Assembly: GCF_026250525.1 (NCBI RefSeq)
Contig: NZ_CP111059.1
Coordinates: 1-64,000, forward strand
Origin: Chondrinema litorale
Lineage (GTDB): Bacteria; Bacteroidota; Bacteroidia; Cytophagales; Flammeovirgaceae
Length of the DNA stretch: 64,000 nucleotides
Direction of reading: 5' to 3'
In this document: one piece after another, positions 26,832 to 35,628 of the stretch
Layout of the letters: the number at the start of each line of letters is the position of its first letter
How positions within the stretch are numbered: the first letter of the stretch is position 1
Notes under the pieces: model-generated
Databases searched by the model: none
What the model was told of the DNA's origin: nothing
The model's input: only the letters and a program-made list of their open reading frames with translations
Made by a program: the position numbers and the translations under genes

Positions 26832-28199
26832 ATGTCTAGAATTTTATTTTCGCTTTTTATTCTATGTTCTATATTTATTTCTGCTTGTAAAGAGACACCA
26901 AAAGAAATTATTATAACCGAAATTAAAGTAGAAGCTCCTTTTGAGATGCCCGCCATAAAAACACCAGACTTTAGCCAGTGTGAAAAGATATTAATCACAG
27001 ATTTTGGGGCAAAACAAGGCAACAAAGAGGCTACAACAAAAGCCATAGCAGATGCGATTAACAAAGCAAACACAATTGGAGGTGGTGTAGTAGTAATACC
27101 TGAAGGAGAGTGGCTTACTGGCAAAGTTCATCTTAAAAGCAATACTAATTTGCATTTAGAGAAAGGTGCCACACTATTATTTTCTGAAAATCCAGCTGAT
27201 TACCTACCAGCAGTGCAGAGTACTTGGGAAGGTATGGAGTGCTTTAATTATTCTCCACTAATTTATGCTTTTGAGTGTGAGAATGTGGCTATAACAGGAG
27301 AGGGGGAGTTACAAGCTAAAATGGATACATGGAAAGTTTGGTTTGCTAGACCCAAAGCGCATATGGAGAACCTTAAAATACTATATGACATGGCTGCTAA
27401 AGATGTTCCCGTTGAAGAAAGGCAGATGGTGAACGATACAGCGAACTTTAGACCTCAATTTATACAATTTAACCGATGCGAAAATGTGCTGCTAGAAAAC
27501 ATCAGTATTAAAAACAGTCCTTTCTGGGTAATACATCCATTTATGTCTAAAGATGTAATTATTAGAGGAGTAAAAGTGTTTGCACATGGCCATAATAACG
27601 ATGGAGTTGATCCAGAGATGAGCCAAAATATGCTCATAGAAAACTGCATTTTTGATCAGGGTGATGATGCCATTGCTGTTAAATCTGGGCGAAACCAAGA
27701 TGCATGGAGACTTAACATGCCAACCAAAAATGTGGTAATTAGAAACTGTCTGGTAAAAAACGGGCATCAACTTTTGGCGATTGGTAGTGAATTATCTGGC
27801 GGAGTAGAAAATGTATATATGGAAAATTGCGAGGTAGAAGAAGGGGCAAAACTCAATCATTTACTATTTATTAAAACCAATGAAAGACGTGGGGGATACG
27901 TGTCTAACATCCAGGTGAAAGACATTAAATGTGGTAAAATTGACAAGGGAGTTTTGGGAATTGAAACAGATGTACTTTACCAATGGCGCGATCTGGTACC
28001 TACCTATGAACGCCGTTTAACACCTATCAAAAACATCTCAATGAAGAATGTGAAAGCCGCTGATGTTCAATTTATTGCAAGAATATTAGCCGAAGAAGAA
28101 GAACACGTAGAGAATGTAAACCTAAAAAACATACAAGTAGATACAGTCCGCGAAACAGAAATCATTCAAGAGAATGTAAATGGTTTTAAGTTTGAATAG
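26832..28199 (+). CDS. Glycoside hydrolase family 28 lipoprotein (polygalacturonase-like)
   Basis: A 455-residue right-handed beta-helix enzyme with a lipobox (FIFISAC-type, Cys19). GH28 catalytic motifs are present with small changes: NND in HGHNNDGVDPE (Asp about 257, usually NTD), the DD pair GDDAIAVKSG (about 278-279), the His in GHQLLAIGSE (about 312), and IKT in LFIKTNERRG in place of RIK. The N-terminal ITDFGAKQGNKEATTKAI is a standard opener of this fold. GH28 enzymes hydrolyse pectic or rhamnogalacturonan-type chains; with lipid anchoring it probably acts in the periplasm or on the surface. It is a single gene with no SusCD next to it. Confidence 0.9.
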   Translation: MSRILFSLFILCSIFISACKETPKEIIITEIKVEAPFEMPAIKTPDFSQCEKILITDFGAKQGNKEATTKAIADAINKANTIGGGVVVIPEGEWLTGKVHLKSNTNLHLEKGATLLFSENPADYLPAVQSTWEGMECFNYSPLIYAFECENVAITGEGELQAKMDTWKVWFARPKAHMENLKILYDMAAKDVPVEERQMVNDTANFRPQFIQFNRCENVLLENISIKNSPFWVIHPFMSKDVIIRGVKVFAHGHNNDGVDPEMSQNMLIENCIFDQGDDAIAVKSGRNQDAWRLNMPTKNVVIRNCLVKNGHQLLAIGSELSGGVENVYMENCEVEEGAKLNHLLFIKTNERRGGYVSNIQVKDIKCGKIDKGVLGIETDVLYQWRDLVPTYERRLTPIKNISMKNVKAADVQFIARILAEEEEHVENVNLKNIQVDTVRETEIIQENVNGFKFE

Positions 28200-28231
28200 T
28201 TACTAACTCCAACAGTTAAAAGCTTGAACTA

Positions 28232-28978
28232 CTACTTAAAATGCTTATAATACCCTCTTTGTGAACTATCGTAGAGTTTCACCATTGAGTACTTTAGACT
28301 ATGTATAATGTTTTTCTGCTTATTGCGATTATCGAATTGATAGCCAAATGAGACAATGTCTTCTTTGTATTTCTCTGAGATTAACCTATGCTTCTTTCTG
28401 CAGAAGAAATGAGAATAATGCTCAAACCTTTTCTTTGAGCGCTTTTTTTTATGCGGGAGTTTCGAACTTGGTAAGTTTAATTTTTCACAAATACCTTCGA
28501 ATCCCTGCCGTAGATTCTCAAATTTAATAATATCGTCTACCAACAAGTTACCATCTTTGCATTTTAAGTAAGAAGATTGGGGGTATAGATGATCTCCCCG
28601 AAAGTGCTTGTTTTTTGGTGGATAAGTTAAATGCTTTTTAAAAGGAGCATGTTTATTAATAAAGCTGCTGAATGTACCCCTCACTTTGCAATCTTTCTGA
28701 ACCCAATAGTAATCAGACATTGCCCTAGACCATGGGTTTCTAACTATTGTAAATTTATAGTACTCATCCCAAGTCTCTTTTGAGACAAGCTCCAAATCTA
28801 ATAGCTGGCTTGCTGTTGCATGGTGTAAATGAATTTTTCTTTCTGGACACCACCCTGTTAAGTTTTCGTAGTTTGGTTCTTCCCAGTTAAAAGGTTTTAC
28901 ACCAAAATAACTTTCCACACTAGACCCAGCACATTTGGGTATATGGATAAAAATAACTTTGTGCTTATGTGAGATCAT
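28232..28978 (-). CDS. Sulfotransferase family protein (PAPS-dependent)
   Basis: A 248-residue cytosolic-type sulfotransferase of the Sulfotransfer_2 group. The 5'-phosphosulfate loop is seen as VIFIHIPKCAGSSVESYFG (residues 8-26) and the 3'-phosphate region as FTIVRNPWSRAMSDYYW near 76-92. Many members sulfate cell-surface polysaccharides. It is not in an operon. A small stem-loop (28986-29003, CTTCAGC/GCTGAAG) lies just before its start. The acceptor is unknown; an exopolysaccharide or lipid is a guess. Confidence 0.85.
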   Translation of the reverse strand: MISHKHKVIFIHIPKCAGSSVESYFGVKPFNWEEPNYENLTGWCPERKIHLHHATASQLLDLELVSKETWDEYYKFTIVRNPWSRAMSDYYWVQKDCKVRGTFSSFINKHAPFKKHLTYPPKNKHFRGDHLYPQSSYLKCKDGNLLVDDIIKFENLRQGFEGICEKLNLPSSKLPHKKKRSKKRFEHYSHFFCRKKHRLISEKYKEDIVSFGYQFDNRNKQKNIIHSLKYSMVKLYDSSQRGYYKHFK

Positions 28979-28985
28979 AAAGTAA

Positions 28986-29003
28986 CTTCAGCCTAAGCTG
29001 AAG
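28986..29003 (-). other. Short stem-loop before the sulfotransferase start
   Basis: Arms CTTCAGC and GCTGAAG with a 4-base loop, 8 bases upstream of the minus-strand ATG. No T run. It may influence translation start. Confidence 0.35.
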
Positions 29004-29191
29004 GCAAGTTTGTTTGTCAATAATGTAATTTAAATAATGGTAGTAAAACTAATATAATTTATATTAGTTGCTATACTAATTACCTTATATGTAGAATAAA
29101 ACCCCTATTTTTTGCCGTTTATACTATTTTTTCAATAGCTCATCATGTTTTAATAGGTAATTCTATTTCTACAAATACTGAATTGCAATAT

Positions 29192-32032
29192 TTAATTAAT
29201 CGTCTCTAAAGCGGGAATTTTAAGAAAGAATGATGTACCAGTTCCAACTTTACTTTGTAAGTTAATTTCGCCATTGAGTTTATTTAAACTCTCTTTTAAT
29301 ATATATAAACCTATACCAGAACCTGGTTTCAAATCATTCGCACGATAAAACATATCAAATACTTTATCTACTCTTTCAGCTTCTATACCTATTCCATTGT
29401 CACTTACTTTGATCTCAGCAAATGTGGTGTTTGAGTTGACTAATATTTCAATTTTATGTTCACTTGTATAATCTTTCAAGAACTTAAATGCATTAGAAAA
29501 TAGATTGTTCAATATGATATTAATTCTCAATTTATCGGTGTAAAAAGCTTCCTCTCCTTCAATGTTTACAATAATTTCAATATCCTTTTCTTGAATTGCC
29601 TGATGGTATTCTATAAGTATTAAGTCTATAGTTTCTCGCCAATTTACAGCCTCACCTTTTACCTCTAATCGACTATTACGGGAGTAATCAAGTATGTCTT
29701 TAATAAAGTGGTCAAGTTTATTAAGTGTTTTTACCTTAAGCGTATTTAGGTGATTTATCTCCTCTAGATTTGTGGAATTTAGTGCAATTTGAGAAAGACC
29801 AATTGCAGATGCTATTGGTGCACGTAAATCGTGTGATACGCTGTAAACAAATCTATCCAATTCAGTATTGGCTTTTTCTAAGGCTATATTTTTTTCTCTT
29901 ATTTTCGCTTCACTTTTTTGTGCATTTTCTTTAGCCTTAATCAGTTCTTGCTCATACAATTTAATTTGCGTAACGTCTATATTTATGCCTACTAATTTAT
30001 TTGCATCCTTACTTTGCTTGAATGGGCCACCAGATGCCAAAATATATCTCTTTTCGCCATCAGGTCGTATAATAGCATATTGATAGCTAGATATTCTTTC
30101 CCCTTGCGAAATTTTATTAAACACTTTTATTACTCGCTCTCTATCCTCAGGACACAAAAGATCTTCCCAAATATTATTATTACTGGCAAACTCTTCTTTA
30201 GATATACCAAAAATATCATAAAGTACATCGTTCCATTTTCCTTCTTCTGCTTGGGTATCGTACACCCATACACCTAGTTTGGCTGTTTCTATCGCCAAAT
30301 CTAATTGATCGTTTATCTCTCTCAACTCCTGAGTAATCTTCACTTTATCAGAAATATCCATGATAATGGAATTCCAAATAACCGATCCATCTGGCATTTT
30401 TTTAGGCATTCCTCTACCTTCTGCCCATTTTATTTTGCCATTTGGTAATAAAATTCGATACTCTTTTTTCCAAAGAGATAAATCCTCTGCAGATTTTTTA
30501 ATTGAATCTGAAAAGCTACTTAAGTCTTCTGGGTGAAGGCGCTCCCTCACTAAAGAAAAATTATCGAGGGCTTCTTGATGTGGTATTTCGTGTAGCTCTT
30601 CAGCACCTTTACTTAAATAAAGCAGCTTTTCAGAAAAATCAGGATTGAGTTGATATTTAAGTACCACGCCAGGCATACTATCTGCCATTGCCTTATAATC
30701 TTCTTGACTTTCTTTCCATTTAATTTCAGCTTTCTTTCTATGAGTAATATCCTGAAACGAGCCAAATAATTGACTTACATTTTCATATTTATTCTTACGC
30801 ACAGAGCCACGAGCAATACAATATTTTATATCGCCTTTACTTGTAATTGCTTCAAGTTCAACTTCGAAGGGCTTGGTATGCTCTATGGCGTCTTCTACAC
30901 ATTTAGTTAATTTCTTAAAAGAAGACTCAGAAAAAAGCTTACCATGATTTTTAAATCTAGGTGCACCATTTTTTTCATCCAAATCAAAAATGTTAAATAT
31001 TTCTTTTGACCAAATAACCTGATCTTTTGCGACATCCCACTCCCAACTACCTACCTTTGCAATTGACTCTGTCTGTTCTAGTAAGGCTTTTTGGGCTTTT
31101 AAACTGTTTTCAACTATTTTTCTTTGGGTAATATCTAGTATTATTGTATCCCATTCAATGGCGCCATCTTCTTTTTTTTCTGGTATTGCTAACCCTTCTA
31201 ACCATTTTATTTTTCCACTCTTGGTTTTAATTCGCCATTGGCTGTTCCATTTAGTCATATTTGAAGCAGATTCCATAAGTTGCTGACGCATTTGAGGTAT
31301 ATCTTCTTCAAAAGCTATTTCCCAATGAAGATTGATATTATTTAGCGCATCTTCTTTAGGTATTTCCCACAAATCTTCTGCTTGGTCTGATAGAAATACC
31401 AATCTATCTTTTCCATCGGCATCAATTCTGTATTTTAAAACTGCACCAGGTAAATTGTTTATTATATTTTTAAACTGAGTTCTTTGTCTTTCGAGTTCAA
31501 AAGTACGCTCTTGAACCATTTGCTCTAGCATATTTTTATAAGTGCTAAGCTCTTCGTTTAATGTAGTGAGTTCCTCATTAGAGGCTTTAATCTCTTCATT
31601 TGCAGCCTGTAATTCATCAATAAATTCTTTCAACTCAGATTTAGATTCAATAGGCTTTACATCATAACTAGCCACTGTAAATCTCATATTTCCCATTATC
31701 ACCTGAAATACCAATAAATACAATTCTTCTGAGGTATTTTCTGTAAAAGGAGTAATTGTTACAGAAAACTGCTTCTTGGTAGGTTGATTAAAATTATAAA
31801 AAACAGGAACCCTGAGTGTTTCTTGATACTTTCGACACTCTCCAAATATGGACTCAAATACATCTAAAAATACTTTACTAAAAATATCATTAATATGCTT
31901 TTTACTCTGATCAAAAAATAGTAAACCTGCTTCATTAATCTTTTTTACATTGCCTTTATCATCAATCAGAATAGCTAATGGAGTAAAATTATCTGCGACA
32001 AAATCCTGAAAACCGTTATTAGAGTCGTGCAT
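29192..32032 (-). CDS. Multi-PAS sensor histidine kinase
   Basis: A 946-residue soluble hybrid-free kinase. An N-terminal PAS-like domain (1-115) is followed by a coiled coil (about 128-185, LQAANEEIKASNEELTTLNE), then four PAS/PAC units (about 188-310, 315-435, 440-560, 570-695) with repeated WDTIILDITQRK, FGSFQDITHRK, WNSIIMDIS and VGINIDVTQ ends. The HisKA box carries the phosphate-accepting His734 in YSVSHDLRAPI. The ATPase domain has N (LNNLFSNAFKF), G1 (VSDNGIGI) and G2 (GSGIGLYI) boxes. No membrane helix is seen, so it senses a cytosolic signal. No response regulator is adjacent. Confidence 0.9.
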   Translation of the reverse strand: MHDSNNGFQDFVADNFTPLAILIDDKGNVKKINEAGLLFFDQSKKHINDIFSKVFLDVFESIFGECRKYQETLRVPVFYNFNQPTKKQFSVTITPFTENTSEELYLLVFQVIMGNMRFTVASYDVKPIESKSELKEFIDELQAANEEIKASNEELTTLNEELSTYKNMLEQMVQERTFELERQRTQFKNIINNLPGAVLKYRIDADGKDRLVFLSDQAEDLWEIPKEDALNNINLHWEIAFEEDIPQMRQQLMESASNMTKWNSQWRIKTKSGKIKWLEGLAIPEKKEDGAIEWDTIILDITQRKIVENSLKAQKALLEQTESIAKVGSWEWDVAKDQVIWSKEIFNIFDLDEKNGAPRFKNHGKLFSESSFKKLTKCVEDAIEHTKPFEVELEAITSKGDIKYCIARGSVRKNKYENVSQLFGSFQDITHRKKAEIKWKESQEDYKAMADSMPGVVLKYQLNPDFSEKLLYLSKGAEELHEIPHQEALDNFSLVRERLHPEDLSSFSDSIKKSAEDLSLWKKEYRILLPNGKIKWAEGRGMPKKMPDGSVIWNSIIMDISDKVKITQELREINDQLDLAIETAKLGVWVYDTQAEEGKWNDVLYDIFGISKEEFASNNNIWEDLLCPEDRERVIKVFNKISQGERISSYQYAIIRPDGEKRYILASGGPFKQSKDANKLVGINIDVTQIKLYEQELIKAKENAQKSEAKIREKNIALEKANTELDRFVYSVSHDLRAPIASAIGLSQIALNSTNLEEINHLNTLKVKTLNKLDHFIKDILDYSRNSRLEVKGEAVNWRETIDLILIEYHQAIQEKDIEIIVNIEGEEAFYTDKLRINIILNNLFSNAFKFLKDYTSEHKIEILVNSNTTFAEIKVSDNGIGIEAERVDKVFDMFYRANDLKPGSGIGLYILKESLNKLNGEINLQSKVGTGTSFFLKIPALETIN

Positions 32033-32906
32033 CTTTAATTAAAAGTACTTGCGTCTATTAAAGTAATATCTTATAACTAATAGAAAAGATCTTAAAATAG
32101 ATATTTTACATTGTTACTTGCAAAAAAAAGCAACAAAAATTAATGCGCTTAACTATTATTATGTTAAGTTTTAAAAATTTGTATTGAATTGATTCTAGAA
32201 TGCTACATCCGTTTATTTCCAAAACTGATTTAGATTAATTTGCTATTGATATAGTACTATTTCAAGATATTGCTTAATTACATATTTTATCTACACTTCA
32301 TTTTTCTTAACAAGAATAGAGAGGTTTTATATTTTACTAAATGGAATTTAGACGTCAGTTAGAGATTACTTAAATATTCTTAAATAAAATTATTACTTAA
32401 ATATCAGCAGTATTTACTCGAATAAATATAACAATGTGCACAAAAAGTATTACTCATAAGATCTCAATAAGTCATTAAGCTCCAAATACTTATATTTTAT
32501 CATCTTTCATAAGTCTATTTTGAGCTATAAAATGCTATTAGTTATTATTTAATCAACACTATTATTTTCTTTTACTTCTACTCTATAAGAGTCAATTTTA
32601 TTTTACATACATTTTCGTAAATAAAAGAAATTACATGTATTTAATTCTGATATTTATTTTTTAAGCAAAATTAAATTTGACTTTTATAGTATTTAATCAT
32701 TAATTTTAATGTAAATCAAAAAGGTTGTCAACTGTATTATCGCATATAAAATATGCTTTTCTAACCAGTAATTTGCCTGCAAGCTCATACTAGTAACACA
32801 ATTTAAATTTTCACTTCTCGACTTTTTAGCCAGAGCCAGACTTAGATGCTTTGATTTAAAAAATAAATTGAGGCATAGTAATTTTTCATCATTTAAATCC
32901 AATCTT
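32033..32906. other. 870-base AT-rich gap without a recognisable gene
   Basis: I see no convincing open frame on either strand; an 87-codon minus-strand frame (32693-32956) looks random. A small perfect palindrome, GCATAT-AAA-ATATGC, lies at 32742-32756. The stretch should contain the promoters of the divergent kinase and FeeM-like genes. A regulatory RNA cannot be excluded. Confidence 0.4.
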
Positions 32907-32960
32907 ATGAAAACTACTATGGAATTTAACACATCGTTAGCCCTAAAAAAGCCCAAATAA
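32907..32960 (+). other. Short leader frame with A AAA AAG slippery heptamer feeding the FeeM-like gene
   Basis: An ATG at 32907 opens a 17-codon frame that ends at TAA 32958-32960. At 32945-32951 it reads CTA AAA AAG, so the heptamer A AAA AAG is in the proper phase for -1 slippage. A -1 shift there continues as AQIIDKINNYVIEVC directly into the FeeM-like protein and would supply its missing first strand. One missing A in the run (six instead of seven) would have the same effect, so a sequencing or real one-base deletion is the simple alternative. Confidence 0.5.
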
Positions 32961-32995
32961 TTGATAAAATAAACAATTATGTAATTGAGGTTTGC

Positions 32996-33613
32996 TTGAC
33001 TGATAAGAGTAAAAAAATTGCATATAAACTCAGATATGATGCATATATAAAGTCTTATGCAAACCTTAAAAATGATACAGGCTTATTATTTGATCATTTT
33101 GATGATGCACCAAACTGTAAAACTCATCTGATATGGTATGACAATAAACCAGTAGCTACAATAAGGAGCTGTATTTGGTCTGACAAATACCAATGGATGC
33201 CTACAGACTCTGTAGAGCATTTTAGTGATGATATTAGAAAAAAGTTGGGGAAAATAAATCTATTAGAATCCAATAGATATGCAGTTTCTCCAGACTTTCA
33301 AGGTAGACAATCTTTGTTTGCTCAAATGCTTTGTTTTAGAATTCATGGTTTAAATTCTATCGTACACCATTGTAATCATATTATCACTCCGGTAGTACCT
33401 AATCATGTGCCTTTTTATAAAAGATTTTTAGGGATGGAAGTTCTAAGTGAAAAGCCTAAATATTTCTCATGGATTGGTACAGAAGCAGAATTATTAGTGG
33501 CTGAAAGATCGACATCTAAAGAGATCGCTTTAAAAAGAGGAATGCCGAATTATAATACTGAAGATGCACAGAATTATGCTCGCATAGCAAAACTCGATTT
33601 TAATGAAACCTAA
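32996..33613 (+). CDS. FeeM/LuxI-like N-acyl amino acid (autoinducer-type) synthase
   Basis: GNAT-fold acyltransferase related to FeeM, which joins acyl chains from acyl carrier protein to amino acids, and more distantly to LuxI. Signature: AYKLRYDAYIKSYANL near the N-terminus, then LLFDHFDDAPN, KPVATIRSCIW, and NLLESNRYAVSPDFQGRQ. As given, the product is 205 residues from a TTG start, with no ATG in frame. The frame is open back to 32930, and the upstream residues (NNYVIEVCLTDKSKK) fit the first strand of the fold. The real N-terminus therefore probably comes from the ATG at 32907 through a frame change at 32945-32951. A methyltransferase follows 14 bases downstream. Product and signalling role are inferred. 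Confidence 0.72.
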   Translation: MTDKSKKIAYKLRYDAYIKSYANLKNDTGLLFDHFDDAPNCKTHLIWYDNKPVATIRSCIWSDKYQWMPTDSVEHFSDDIRKKLGKINLLESNRYAVSPDFQGRQSLFAQMLCFRIHGLNSIVHHCNHIITPVVPNHVPFYKRFLGMEVLSEKPKYFSWIGTEAELLVAERSTSKEIALKRGMPNYNTEDAQNYARIAKLDFNET

Positions 33614-33627
33614 AACATTTTAAAATC

Positions 33628-34350
33628 ATGAGTACTGTAGAAAAAGAAGTTAACTGGAAAAGTTATGCACAAAAGTACGATATGCTACTTTCATACAATC
33701 CCTATTATCAGCAATTATATAATGAAGTATTATCCTATACCAATAATTGGGACACCTTTCCAAACGATATTCTATTAGATATTGGAGCAGGAACAGGTAA
33801 TTACTCTACACAGCTTGCTTTGCAACATCCTCAAGCAAATATTATCCATATTGATAATGACAAGGGAATGAACTTAGAGGCTGCTAACAAGGCTAATTTT
33901 TTAGGTTTAAAAAATCATATAATTACTGACAAAAATATTCGCGAAGTTGTATTTGCCCATAATTCTGTAAAAGGAATTATAAGTATTCATGCTTTATACA
34001 CATTTCCAAATCCGACAGAAATAATAAAAAGAATTTACAATTGGCTTGTCCCAAATGGCAAAGTAGTCTTGGTTGATGCAGGCAGAATTGTAAATGTAAT
34101 TAGTTGGCAAATTGCCATAGGTTATCATTTATTAAAAAATTATGGCCTTAAAAAAACACTAAGTATTATGGAAGAAGGCAAAGAGGTGAGTAAACAAAAT
34201 AGTGTAATTAGGCAAATGCAGAAATCAGGTAAATTCTGGATGCACTCACACAAAGAATTTTGTAGTGCAATAGAAGATGCCGGTTTTATTATCGAAAATG
34301 CTCATAAAACATTTAGAAATGTGAGTGATTTTGTGGTTGCTAGAAAATAG
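33628..34350 (+). CDS. Class I SAM-dependent methyltransferase
   Basis: A 240-residue Rossmann-fold methyltransferase. Motif I is ILLDIGAGTGNYS (about 49-61), followed by an acidic residue in IIHIDNDKG, a motif IV-like region GIISIHALYTFPNP, and motif VI GKVVLVDAG. The C-terminal half (ISWQIAIGYHLLKNYGLKKT) is more hydrophobic, suggesting a lipid-like substrate. It lies directly after the FeeM-like acyltransferase and probably shares its mRNA, so it may methylate the acylated product. Confidence 0.83.
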   Translation: MSTVEKEVNWKSYAQKYDMLLSYNPYYQQLYNEVLSYTNNWDTFPNDILLDIGAGTGNYSTQLALQHPQANIIHIDNDKGMNLEAANKANFLGLKNHIITDKNIREVVFAHNSVKGIISIHALYTFPNPTEIIKRIYNWLVPNGKVVLVDAGRIVNVISWQIAIGYHLLKNYGLKKTLSIMEEGKEVSKQNSVIRQMQKSGKFWMHSHKEFCSAIEDAGFIIENAHKTFRNVSDFVVARK

Positions 34351-34391
34351 AGATTCCAATAAATAAACAAGTAAAATAAATACTTACTATT

Positions 34392-34877
34392 ATGGCTAAA
34401 AATTTACTATTCGCACTGAGTAGTACTAGCATGTTATTTACTAAATCTACAGTAGTACTTCTCATTTTTGTAATTATTGTCTATCTGCCTATTTTATCAG
34501 AGGCTCAAAAAATAGAATCGCATTATGTGGTAAATGCCGGAGCTGGAAGAATGGAGAACAGCTCTATTCATATCACATATTTTATTGGTGATTTTATAAG
34601 TTATGAATCTTCAGTAGCGCAAAATAACATTATCCATTTGTTATCTGGTGAGGTTCAGCTATATCCAAATCCTGTAAAATCTGTCCTTCACATAGTTTCT
34701 AGTCTTTCTAATCTAAGTAAAATACGTGTATTTGATACAAACGGAAAACAGGTATTGGATGCCAACCTTATTGAGCAACAAGTAGACTTAGGGCAGCTTC
34801 CTAGAGGAATGTACCTTGTGAAAATTATGGATCAGCATGATAAGATTATCACCTCTTCAAAAATTATTAAAAGCTAA
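34392..34877 (+). CDS. Small T9SS-sorted surface protein
   Basis: A 161-residue protein with a signal peptide (LLIFVIIVYLPILSEAQ). A short domain follows of the form ESHYVVNAGAGRMENSSIHI-TYFIGD, which resembles the VxSxAGG...TIGE segment of small Bacteroidota secreted proteins. The T9SS type A domain is at the C-terminus (VQLYPNPVKSVLHI ... LPRGMYLVKI). It is usually found before large secreted proteins with the QAFNYQ-type N-domain, and one such gene follows here 10 bases downstream. Confidence 0.75.
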   Translation: MAKNLLFALSSTSMLFTKSTVVLLIFVIIVYLPILSEAQKIESHYVVNAGAGRMENSSIHITYFIGDFISYESSVAQNNIIHLLSGEVQLYPNPVKSVLHIVSSLSNLSKIRVFDTNGKQVLDANLIEQQVDLGQLPRGMYLVKIMDQHDKIITSSKIIKS

Positions 34878-34887
34878 TCCTTAAGCC

Positions 34888-35604
34888 ATGAAAAAGACAA
34901 CAATATCATTCTTTATTTGCATGTTAAGTTCTGTTCTAATAACATATGCACAAACTCCTCAAGCATTTAATTATACGGGTTTTGCTGTTGATGAAAGAGG
35001 CAAAGAAATATCAAATAAAAATATTTCGGTACAAGCCTCTATTCTAGATGGTGCATTCGATGGGTCAGTTATATATCAAGAAAACCATGCAGTTCTAACT
35101 GATTATAAAGGCTTGTTCTCAATTAAAGTAGGAAAAGGAACCAATGGAATTGGTCTGTTTGAAAACATAGATTGGAGTAGCACATCTAAATTTTTAAAGA
35201 TTGAAATTGATCCAGATGGAGGTAGTAATTACCAGTTTGTTGGCTCAGTAGAACTCTTGTCTGTACCATATGCACTTTATGCGGGTACAACTAGTAATAC
35301 CAACGACGATGATGCTAATCCTGAAAATGAACTAATCACTAATGCTGTTTTAAACGGTTCTGTACTAGAAATTTTAGAAGCAGGCACTACAACATACATA
35401 GATTTAAGTGGTTTACTAAACTTAGTTTCAGATAATGATGCTACTAATGAGCTCCAAGATATCAGTCTAGAAGGAACAATGTTATCCATCTCTAATGGAA
35501 CAACTATCGATTTGGCTTCAATTCTTGATGGGAATGAAGATGCTGATGCTGACCCTCAAAACGAATTACAGACTTTAAATTTAAATGGTAATGTAATAAG
35601 TTAA
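34888..35604 (+). CDS. Secreted repeat protein, 5' part of a frame-broken gene
   Basis: Signal peptide (FFICMLSSVLITYAQ), then the domain typical of Bacteroidota surface proteins (TPQAFNYTGFAVDERGKEIS, GLFSIKVGKGTNGIGLF, FLKIEIDPDGG, LLSVPYALYAG). After it come degenerate repeats of the form NELQxIxLxGxxLSIxxG. The frame ends at TAA 35602-35604. A tandem duplication TAAGT (35597-35601, 35602-35606) causes the stop. Removing one copy continues the repeat as VISISDGNEVVLPTS, which matches the preceding repeat LSISNGTTIDLAS. The gene therefore originally ran on to 36495. Confidence 0.75.
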   Translation: MKKTTISFFICMLSSVLITYAQTPQAFNYTGFAVDERGKEISNKNISVQASILDGAFDGSVIYQENHAVLTDYKGLFSIKVGKGTNGIGLFENIDWSSTSKFLKIEIDPDGGSNYQFVGSVELLSVPYALYAGTTSNTNDDDANPENELITNAVLNGSVLEILEAGTTTYIDLSGLLNLVSDNDATNELQDISLEGTMLSISNGTTIDLASILDGNEDADADPQNELQTLNLNGNVIS

Positions 35605-35606
35605 GT
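35597..35606 (+). repeat. 5-bp tandem duplication (TAAGT x2) that breaks the frame
   Basis: TAAGT at 35597-35601 is repeated directly at 35602-35606. The second copy creates the in-frame TAA. A 4-bp TCTA duplication lies 34 bases further on. Confidence 0.75.
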
Positions 35607-35628
35607 ATTAGTGATGGGAATGAAGTAG

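Noticed and set aside
32693..32956. 87-codon minus-strand open frame
   Set aside because: No family features, random-looking composition, and it overlaps the leader frame of the FeeM-like gene.
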